Program-made: the position numbers and the translations under genes | From: Myxococcales bacterium | GTDB taxonomy: Bacteria > Myxococcota_A > Polyangia > Polyangiales > Polyangiaceae | Assembly: GCA_016191785.1 (NCBI GenBank) | Contig: JACPVJ010000197.1 | Coordinates: 1 to 64,000, forward strand | Length of the DNA stretch: 64,000 bases | Direction of reading: 5' to 3' | The notes under the pieces: model-generated | Seen by the model: only the letters and a program-made list of their open reading frames with translations | What the model was told of the DNA's origin: nothing | Databases searched by the model: none | In this document: piece after piece, positions 44,486-50,415 of the stretch | How the letters are laid out: each line of letters opens with the position of its first letter | Position numbering within the stretch: the first letter of the stretch is position 1

Positions 44486-46458
44486 TGGACGACCAGCACG
44501 CCGAACTTCTCTGGCACGTGGAAGTTGGGCTTCCGAGTCCGAGTCGGGCTGAAGGCCAGGTACTTGCGAGCTCCGGCCCCATCCATCCGGTAGAGCCCGA
44601 GCGGGACGCGCGCCCCCGGGCGCAGCGCAGCGAGGATCTCCTTCGCGGTGATCCTGGCCTCGATCACCGCGCGCCGCGCGCTCGGGTCACGAGTGGTGCG
44701 CGTGGTGAGCCCACTGGACCAGGCGGTGTCGCTCACGCCGCCCTTCTTCACGTCCAGGTCGAACCAGTGCCCAAACGGACCGAGCTCGATCTCGGCATAA
44801 TGCTTGGGGTCCGTGGCATCGTGGCCGAAGAAGATCTCGACGCAGTCTTCCTGATAGAGCTTGTCGCGCTCCTCGCCAACGGGGCGGCTGCGGTCCACGT
44901 TCAGCCCAGCACTCTCGAGCTCGAACAGCACGTACAGCGCCGCGCTCGACCACGCGAAGCGCGCCCGGGTCACTATCCCCGTCGCCGCGCCGGACCAGTC
45001 GGTGTCCCAGGCGACGGCGGGGGCGCGAGACCAGACCGCGTCACCTGCCTCACCATCGAGCTTCACGCTGTCGCCGCCTAGCGCGACGGCGATGGCCTCG
45101 GGGCTCGCGGCGGGAGCCGCGAGCCGAGTGGGCTGCCAGGGCTCGCTCGGCGATGAGTGCAGCTCGAAGCCCGCCATGGACCGGAAGTGGAACGGCCGCG
45201 GCCGGCCAAGGAGCTCGGCGGCATCGCCGTCGAAGGTGACCGCGTTCAGATCGAGCCCGTAGCGCTTGGCCGCCACCGTGATCAGCGGCGAGGTCTTGTG
45301 CCCGCCCAGCTCGTTCGCCAGACGCGGGTTGTTCCACAGCCCGAGCAGCTCCGCGCCCGCGCGATCCACGCTGACCGGGTGGGTGCCGCCGATGGCGACC
45401 CGCTCGTCGGTCGGATAGAGCTGCCAGAAGCCGTCGCCGCCCATGCCCGGCGCGCCCTCGGCGAGCACCACGTCGGGGGTCGAGATCTCGAGCACGTCCG
45501 CCATGCGCTCGGCAAAAGCCATGAGTGCGCCGACGTGGGCTTTGCGCTCTTCGGCCGGCTCCGCCAGACCCGCGTCGGCGGCACGGGCGGCCTTCTTGGC
45601 CTTGATCTGCTCGTTCAGCTCGCGGTGAGTGCGGAACTTCTGTTTGTACGCCGGGCGCGCGTCGCTGAGCATCACCGTCCCCTGCATGCCCTTGATGGCC
45701 ATCGAGGTGACACTGAAGCGGTGCGCCTTGACCTTGGGCAGCGAGACGAAGAGCCCGCGGTCGAGGTGCTGGGCGAGCACCTTGGGCATCAGCAGCGTCG
45801 GCACGCGGCTCTGCGCGATGCCGGTGATCGGCAGCGGCAGGCCCGGGCGGTCGCCCTCGACGTCGTACACGCCGTCGTCGTCCATGGCGACCAGCTCGAC
45901 GCCTTCTTCCTTGGCCATGCTCTGATAGCCGGTGATCGCCACGACGCGCTGCCAGTGCTCGTTGGAGATGCCGCAGCCTTCGGCGATGGTGATCCGCTGG
46001 TGCCCGCGCTTCTTCAGGCAGGTCACCACCCCGCGCGTGAACTCGACGTCGGTGGTCCGCCCGACCACGCCGTCGTCGCCCTTGCGCTTCTCCGGATCCA
46101 CGATGCCGTCGAAGCCGCACAAGTTCGGCTTGAGCAAGATGGGCGTGGCCTTCGGACGGCGCGGCATCACCCGCTCGCAGATCGCCTCGCCCAGGGCTCG
46201 AGGGGACTTCCCCGTGAGCAGGGTGACCGGGCTCCGGTCTTGCTTCAAGCGCTCGACGTGGCGCTTGCGCAGCGCGGCACCGTCCACCTTGTCGCTCCCG
46301 ATCACGCTGGGCCCCGCGTCGTAGAGCTCGCTGGCGGCCGAGACGGCGTCCGCGGACGAGGCCGCGGGCGCCGGCGCCGAGGCCGCGGGGGCCGGATCCT
46401 GGGGAGCAGCCTTGCTGCAACCGAAGAGTGCCAGCGCGGGGAGCACGAACCTTCGCAC
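44482..46458 (-). CDS. DUF362 lipoprotein with C-terminal CBM9-like domain
   Basis: The protein has 658 residues. The signal has lipobox LFGC, then an Ala/Pro-rich linker. A DUF362 domain follows (about 105-430; ILLKPNLCGFD, RGVVTCLKKRGHQRI, FVSLPKVKAHRFSVTSMAIKGMQGTV), a fold whose activity is not well defined. The last 190 residues are beta-rich and resemble a family 9 carbohydrate-binding module (VKLDGEAGDAVW, DLFWSG-type strands, DCVEIFFGHD, EARITAKE). A DUF362 domain exported as a lipoprotein and fused to a CBM9-like module is unusual. Start GTG 46458 lies 13 bp from the repeat region next to the SDR gene. The coupling to the small two-TM gene suggests a shared function. Confidence 0.78.
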   Translation of the reverse strand: MRRFVLPALALFGCSKAAPQDPAPAASAPAPAASSADAVSAASELYDAGPSVIGSDKVDGAALRKRHVERLKQDRSPVTLLTGKSPRALGEAICERVMPRRPKATPILLKPNLCGFDGIVDPEKRKGDDGVVGRTTDVEFTRGVVTCLKKRGHQRITIAEGCGISNEHWQRVVAITGYQSMAKEEGVELVAMDDDGVYDVEGDRPGLPLPITGIAQSRVPTLLMPKVLAQHLDRGLFVSLPKVKAHRFSVTSMAIKGMQGTVMLSDARPAYKQKFRTHRELNEQIKAKKAARAADAGLAEPAEERKAHVGALMAFAERMADVLEISTPDVVLAEGAPGMGGDGFWQLYPTDERVAIGGTHPVSVDRAGAELLGLWNNPRLANELGGHKTSPLITVAAKRYGLDLNAVTFDGDAAELLGRPRPFHFRSMAGFELHSSPSEPWQPTRLAAPAASPEAIAVALGGDSVKLDGEAGDAVWSRAPAVAWDTDWSGAATGIVTRARFAWSSAALYVLFELESAGLNVDRSRPVGEERDKLYQEDCVEIFFGHDATDPKHYAEIELGPFGHWFDLDVKKGGVSDTAWSSGLTTRTTRDPSARRAVIEARITAKEILAALRPGARVPLGLYRMDGAGARKYLAFSPTRTRKPNFHVPEKFGVLVVQ

Positions 46459-46470
46459 CGACCCAGCCTA

Positions 46471-46504
46471 GCGCTATCGTGCGCCAATCACATGACCGAC
46501 CGCA
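46471..46504. repeat. 34-bp direct repeat, left copy
   Basis: The 34-bp sequence starting GCGCTATCGTGCGCC is repeated perfectly at 47154-47187. This copy contains an ATG that opens only a short frame (about 25 codons, no feature). The two copies bracket the DUF4160/DUF2442 pair. Confidence 0.95.
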
Positions 46505-46625
46505 CGCAGCCGACCCGAGCGACGCAGACTGCCGGGGCGTCGCGGTCGAGGTCGGGGAGTTCCCGCTGACAGGCTCGAGGCCCCGTGCATTGCTCGAAGC
46601 CGCAACGCCAGCTAGGCTCGTCGAC

Positions 46626-46892
46626 GTGCCGCGCATTTCGGAGTTCTTCGGGATGGCGGTCTACATGTACTGGTTCGACACTCAGAAGCACCAGATGCCG
46701 CACATTCACGTTCGCTATCAGGGAGCGGAGGCAGTCTTCGACCTCGACGGCCGGGTGCTCGACGGCGACCTGGGCGCTCGTGCTGAGCGCCTCATCGCGG
46801 AGTGGTGTGCCGAGCGCCGTACGGAGCTGCGCGCGGCGTGGGAGTGCGCCGCGTCCGGAAAGGAGCTGCCATGGGTGCTCCCTCTGCGGTGA
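46626..46892 (+). CDS. DUF4160 protein of a toxin-antitoxin-like pair
   Basis: This 88-residue protein starts at GTG 46626 (PRISEFFGMAVYMYW). The conserved HQMPHIHVRYQGAEA segment is the DUF4160 signature. Such genes commonly sit beside DUF2442 genes, and the pair has been proposed to be a toxin-antitoxin-like system; no function is proven. It overlaps the next gene by 22 bp, as is common in such modules. It lies inside the 34-bp repeat-bounded interval. Confidence 0.82.
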   Translation: MPRISEFFGMAVYMYWFDTQKHQMPHIHVRYQGAEAVFDLDGRVLDGDLGARAERLIAEWCAERRTELRAAWECAASGKELPWVLPLR

Positions 46893-47137
46893 TCCTGAAG
46901 GTCGAGACCCCCGACTACGGGCGCGTTGTTGTGGAAGCTTCGGACGGCAACCGCTACCACGCAAGCCTTCTGCCGCTGGCGGGCGTCTACTGCTTTCCCA
47001 AGACCCGACAGGATTGGGAGCGCGTCGCGCCGGACAGCCACGGGCTCGCGCTGGTCTGGACCACTCGCTTCGAAGCACACGTCGATCAGGTCATGGGCTT
47101 GGCTGATCGCGTCGAACCAACCCTTCGTTCGGCGTAA
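46871..47137 (+). CDS. DUF2442 protein, partner of DUF4160
   Basis: This 88-residue protein starts at ATG 46871, 22 bp inside the DUF4160 gene. DYGRVVVEASDGNRYHASLLPL fits the small DUF2442 fold (NE0471 N-terminal-like). It ends 38 bp before the start of the SDR gene. Together with DUF4160 it forms the presumed module. Its DNA or RNA target, if any, is unknown. Confidence 0.78.
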   Translation: MGAPSAVILKVETPDYGRVVVEASDGNRYHASLLPLAGVYCFPKTRQDWERVAPDSHGLALVWTTRFEAHVDQVMGLADRVEPTLRSA

Positions 47138-47153
47138 CACGGGCGGCGCTGGC

Positions 47154-47187
47154 GCGCTATCGTGCGCCAATCACATGACCGACCGCA
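47154..47187. repeat. 34-bp direct repeat, right copy, includes SDR start codon
   Basis: This copy is identical to 46471-46504. The ATG at 47175 within it is the start codon of the SDR gene, and the first few codons (MTDR) are also part of the repeat. Confidence 0.95.
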
Positions 47188-47987
47188 GCTTCGAGAACCG
47201 CGTGGTGATGATCACCGGTGCCGCCGGCGGCATTGGCCGGGCCATCGCCCAGCGCTTTGCCCGGGCGGGGGCGCGCATCGTGGCGCTGGACGTGGACGAC
47301 TCGGGGCTCGACGAGACCCAGCGTGCGCTCACGGGTCGCGAGGTGCTCGGTCTGCGCTGCGACATCACGCGCGCCGAGGACTGCGAAGCCGCGGCCCGCG
47401 AAGCACTGGCGCGATTCGGGCAAATCGACGTGCTGGTCAACAACGCCGGAATCGTCCACCGCTCGGCGTTTCGCGACACGTCGGTCGAGGTCTTCCGTCG
47501 CGTGATGGAGGTCAACTTCTTCGGCTCGCTGCAGATGACCAAAGCGGCGCTCGAGCCGCTGATCGCGCGCCGAGGCCTGGTGATCGTCGTGTCGAGCGTC
47601 GCCGGGGTGGCGCCGCTCTACGGGCGAAGCGGATACTCGGCCAGCAAGCACGCGCTGCATGGTCTGTTCGAATCGCTGCGTGCCGAGCTGGCGGGCACCG
47701 GGCTCGAGGTCTTGATGGTCTGCCCGTCGTTCACCCGCTCGGCGTTCGAGCAGCGCGCCCTCGACGCGAGCGGCGGCCGGGTGACCCGCGGGCGATCGCG
47801 GGTGGGGACCGAGGCAACACCCGAAGCGGTTGCGAACGCCATCTTCGACGCTGCTCGTCACCGGCAGCGGCTCTTGGTCCACACCCCGGTGGGCAAGCTG
47901 GCGTTCGCGCTGTCCCGGCTCGCGCCCGGCGTCTACGAGCGGCTGATGGTGAAGAAGCTGTCGGGCGAGCTGGAAATCACGGATTGA
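47175..47987 (+). CDS. Short-chain dehydrogenase/reductase
   Basis: This 270-residue NAD(P)-dependent oxidoreductase has TGAAGGIGRA (cofactor-binding Gly motif), the acidic DVDD, NNAG, and the catalytic YSASK with an upstream Ser (VSSVAG). The acidic residue after strand 2 (ALDVDD) favours NAD over NADP. The C-terminal region has RSRVGTEATPEAVANAIF and GKLAFAL-type helices as in SDRs acting on lipids or sugars. The substrate is unknown. Its start codon lies in the 34-bp repeat, so the upstream control region has been replaced by the inserted interval. Confidence 0.9.
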   Translation: MTDRSFENRVVMITGAAGGIGRAIAQRFARAGARIVALDVDDSGLDETQRALTGREVLGLRCDITRAEDCEAAAREALARFGQIDVLVNNAGIVHRSAFRDTSVEVFRRVMEVNFFGSLQMTKAALEPLIARRGLVIVVSSVAGVAPLYGRSGYSASKHALHGLFESLRAELAGTGLEVLMVCPSFTRSAFEQRALDASGGRVTRGRSRVGTEATPEAVANAIFDAARHRQRLLVHTPVGKLAFALSRLAPGVYERLMVKKLSGELEITD

Positions 47988-48372
47988 ACGTCGCCACGCC
48001 CACCCAGTGTACGGTCCGGGAGCAGTAGCCCGAGCCGAGGGAACCGCGGCACGCATCCTCGCCCTCGAAGCGGGTCTCGCCGCGATCGAGCGCCCGCATC
48101 ACCGGCAGCGTGATGTCGTGCCCCCCGTCGCGACATGCGGAGTCTCCGCAGGCCAGCAGGAACAACGCGGGCGCGTGCTCGACCACGATGCGACGGATGT
48201 GCGCAGCGCCGGCCTGCCCGCCGCCGGCGGTACGCTCGTCGATCTCGAGCCGCAGGCTCGCGAGCCGGGGCAAGACCGTGTGGATCCGGGGCGCCGCGTC
48301 TTCTCGTTCGCGCCGCTCGGCGGCACGCACGGCCGCTTCGCTGGGCGGCCTGTTCATTCTTCGTGCAGCCAC
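47977..48372 (-). CDS. Conserved small Cys-containing protein, unknown
   Basis: This 131-residue protein has no signal peptide. Start GTG 48372 is preceded by AAGGGGG; ATG 48357 is an alternative with a poorer site. The middle has a basic helical segment. The C-terminal half has ACGDSACRDGGHDIT, EDACRGSLGSGYC, a Cys/His set that could bind zinc or iron. I do not recognise a family. It overlaps the SDR gene tail by 11 bp on the opposite strand. Confidence 0.7.
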   Translation of the reverse strand: MAARRMNRPPSEAAVRAAERREREDAAPRIHTVLPRLASLRLEIDERTAGGGQAGAAHIRRIVVEHAPALFLLACGDSACRDGGHDITLPVMRALDRGETRFEGEDACRGSLGSGYCSRTVHWVGVATFNP

Positions 48373-48405
48373 GGCGCCCCCTTTAGCACGGGGTTCGTGC
48401 CAGAG

Positions 48406-48774
48406 CTACTGCGTGCCGGGTGCAACGAAGGGATCGGACCCGCATTCGCGCTTCACGTCGTCGGCCGACGAGTGGCGGCTCGAGCTGTAGTACCAGTTGG
48501 TGATCTTCCCCTTCTGGCAGCCGCCGAGGGACGACGAGGTGTCGCAGCGGGTGGTGTTGAGGGAATAGCCGCTGGCGGGCGAGCAAATCGCGCGAACGCG
48601 GTCGTTGGGCTCGCTGTGAAAATCGAGGCACATCTTGCTGCCGCCGCCCGAGCTGTTGCGCATGTCGCAACTGCCCTTCACCTCCCCCGGGCTCCCGCCC
48701 TTCTTGCACGCGAGCAACGCGATGGCGACGATGGCGATGGGCAGCGGAGCGAGAATGCGGCGAGAGAACTTCAT
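48406..48774 (-). CDS. Small Cys-containing lipoprotein
   Basis: This 122-residue lipoprotein starts at ATG 48774 with a good positive n-region and lipobox LLAC (Cys 23). The mature part has several Cys (SCDMRNSS, KMCLDFH, ICSPASG, RCDTSSS, GCQKGK) expected to form disulphides. No family is recognised. It lies 33 bp behind the start of the small Cys protein and is divergent from the Hsp70-like gene. Confidence 0.75.
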   Translation of the reverse strand: MKFSRRILAPLPIAIVAIALLACKKGGSPGEVKGSCDMRNSSGGGSKMCLDFHSEPNDRVRAICSPASGYSLNTTRCDTSSSLGGCQKGKITNWYYSSSRHSSADDVKRECGSDPFVAPGTQ

Positions 48775-48850
48775 GAAATGACCCTCCAGCGTCGGGAGTA
48801 ACACGAACCCGGCCCAGCCGTCAGCCAGGCTCTTCGCCGAGAGAACTGCC

Positions 48851-48864
48851 GGCTCGGCCGAGCC
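48851..48864. promoter_or_regulatory. 14-bp perfect palindrome before Hsp70-like gene
   Basis: GGCTCGGCCGAGCC reads the same on both strands and lies 18 bp before ATG 48883 of the Hsp70-like gene. It may be an operator, but such GC palindromes arise by chance at this base composition, so support is weak. Confidence 0.25.
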
Positions 48865-48882
48865 CTGGTATCGTGCGGCGGC

Positions 48883-50367
48883 ATGCGCCTGGGGATTGAT
48901 CTCGGCACAACCCGCACGATCGTGGCGTTCCACGACCGCGGCAACTTCCCGAGCGTGGCTTTCGTCACGCCCGAGGGCGATCTCGTCGATCACTTCCCGA
49001 CGGTCACCGCCGAGGTGAGCGGCAGCCTTGTCCACGGGCTCGACGCCGAGGCCGCCGAGCGCGAGGGCGCGCCCAGCCTGCGCTCGTGGAAGCGCCTGCT
49101 CGCCAGCACCCGACAGGACGACCGGATCCCGATCGGCCATGTGGCCGTGACGCCCGCCGAGCTCGTGACCGGTTTCCTTTCCGCGCTCCGCGTCGCCCTG
49201 TGCACCCGCTCGAACGTCGCCCAGCTGGCCCAGGACCCACTCGAGGCGGTGATCAGTGTGCCCGCCAACGCCCACTCGACGCAGCGCTTCGTGACCCTGG
49301 ACGCCTTCCGACGCGCGGGCTTCGCGGTGCGGGCGGTGATCAACGAGCCGTCGGCGGCCGGGATCGAGTACGCACACCGCCACGCGAACACCCTGTCGTC
49401 GCGGCGCGAGCACGTGGTCGTGTACGACCTCGGCGGCGGGACGTTCGACGCCGCGTTGGTCCACATCGCCGGCGGCCATCACGACGTCGCGCTCACCTCG
49501 GGCATCCCCGTGCTCGGCGGCGACGACTTCGATCGCGCGCTGCTCGATCTGGCGCTCGAGCGCGCGGGGCGCTCGGACGACCCGCCCCCTGGGGCCCTGG
49601 CCGAGTGCCGGAGCGTGAAAGAGTCGATCCACGCCAACACCAAGAAGATCGTGGTCGACCTCGACCCGCCGATCGTGATCCCGGTGGCGGACTACTACCA
49701 GCGCGTGCGGCCGCTGGTCGAGGCGACGCTGACCGCCCTCGAGCCGATCGTCGAAGCGCTGACCCAAGAAGAAGGGGCCGGCGACCTGGCTGGCATCTAC
49801 ATGGTGGGGGGCGCCAGCGGCCTGCCGATCGTGCACCGCGTGGTCCGCGAGCGCTTCGGTCGCCGCGTGCATCGTTCGCCCCAACCCGCCGCGGCCACCG
49901 CCATCGGGGGCGCGATTCTGGCTGTGGAAGGCGAGCTGGCCGAGCCCCTGGCGCTCTCGGAGCGGCTCTCCCGCCACTTCGGCGTGTTCCGCGAGGCGGA
50001 GCGCGGCAAGCTCTCGGTCTTCGATCCGGTGTTCGAAAAGGGGACGCCCATGCCGGGCCGCGGCGACGACCCGGTGGTGGCAGTTCGGCGCTACCGGGCC
50101 GCTCACAACATCGGTCACTTCCGCTTCGTCGAGTCGGCCCACGTCGACCATCGCGGTGACCCCACCGGCGACCTCACTCCGCACGCCGACGTGTTCTTTC
50201 CCTTCGCGGCAGACCTGGCCGCCGAAGCCCTGCCCAGCGCGCCGGTCAGCCGCTTGCCAGGCGACGGCCCGCTGGTCGAAGAGCGCTACGAGGTGGACGC
50301 GGCGGGGGTGATCGCCGTGACCATCACCGACCTCGACGCGGGGAGAGTGGCGCGCTTCGTGCTGTGA
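48883..50367 (+). CDS. Hsp70-family ATPase, short C-terminus
   Basis: This 494-residue cytoplasmic ATPase keeps the actin/Hsp70 nucleotide-binding motifs: IDLGTTRT (N-terminus), ISVPANAH, INEPSAAGIEYA, DLGGGTFDAAL, and GGASGLP. After the ATPase domain (to about 380) only a short beta-rich region of about 110 residues remains, so the substrate lid of DnaK is missing (DnaK has about 640 residues). Such divergent Hsp70s are usually specialised. No DnaJ or GrpE gene lies nearby. Function unknown. Confidence 0.85.
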   Translation: MRLGIDLGTTRTIVAFHDRGNFPSVAFVTPEGDLVDHFPTVTAEVSGSLVHGLDAEAAEREGAPSLRSWKRLLASTRQDDRIPIGHVAVTPAELVTGFLSALRVALCTRSNVAQLAQDPLEAVISVPANAHSTQRFVTLDAFRRAGFAVRAVINEPSAAGIEYAHRHANTLSSRREHVVVYDLGGGTFDAALVHIAGGHHDVALTSGIPVLGGDDFDRALLDLALERAGRSDDPPPGALAECRSVKESIHANTKKIVVDLDPPIVIPVADYYQRVRPLVEATLTALEPIVEALTQEEGAGDLAGIYMVGGASGLPIVHRVVRERFGRRVHRSPQPAAATAIGGAILAVEGELAEPLALSERLSRHFGVFREAERGKLSVFDPVFEKGTPMPGRGDDPVVAVRRYRAAHNIGHFRFVESAHVDHRGDPTGDLTPHADVFFPFAADLAAEALPSAPVSRLPGDGPLVEERYEVDAAGVIAVTITDLDAGRVARFVL

Positions 50368-50368
50368 A

Positions 50369-50388
50369 GCCGAGGGGACCTCCTCGGC
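50369..50388. terminator. Hairpin after Hsp70-like gene
   Basis: GCCGAGG and CCTCGGC (7-bp stem, 6-nt loop) follow directly after the stop of the Hsp70-like gene. There is no T-run, so this is a possible but unproven terminator. Confidence 0.4.
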
Positions 50389-50415
50389 CGGCACAAGTTG
50401 GCACAGGTGGGGGGT

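Larger units (their letters stand above)
46471..47187. mobile_element. Putative integrated cassette with DUF4160/DUF2442 genes
   Basis: The 717-bp interval starts and ends with the perfect 34-bp direct repeat. The only genes inside are the small DUF4160/DUF2442 pair. No integrase, transposase or terminal inverted repeat is visible. The right copy carries the SDR start codon, so the ancestral chromosome probably had one copy of the 34-bp sequence before the SDR gene, and the module was inserted or duplicated here. The mechanism is unknown. Confidence 0.5.

Noticed and set aside
45157-46569. Plus-strand frame of 470 codons opposite the DUF362 gene
   Set aside because: No recognisable sequence. 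It only became long because of base composition; its last codons run through the left 34-bp repeat by chance.
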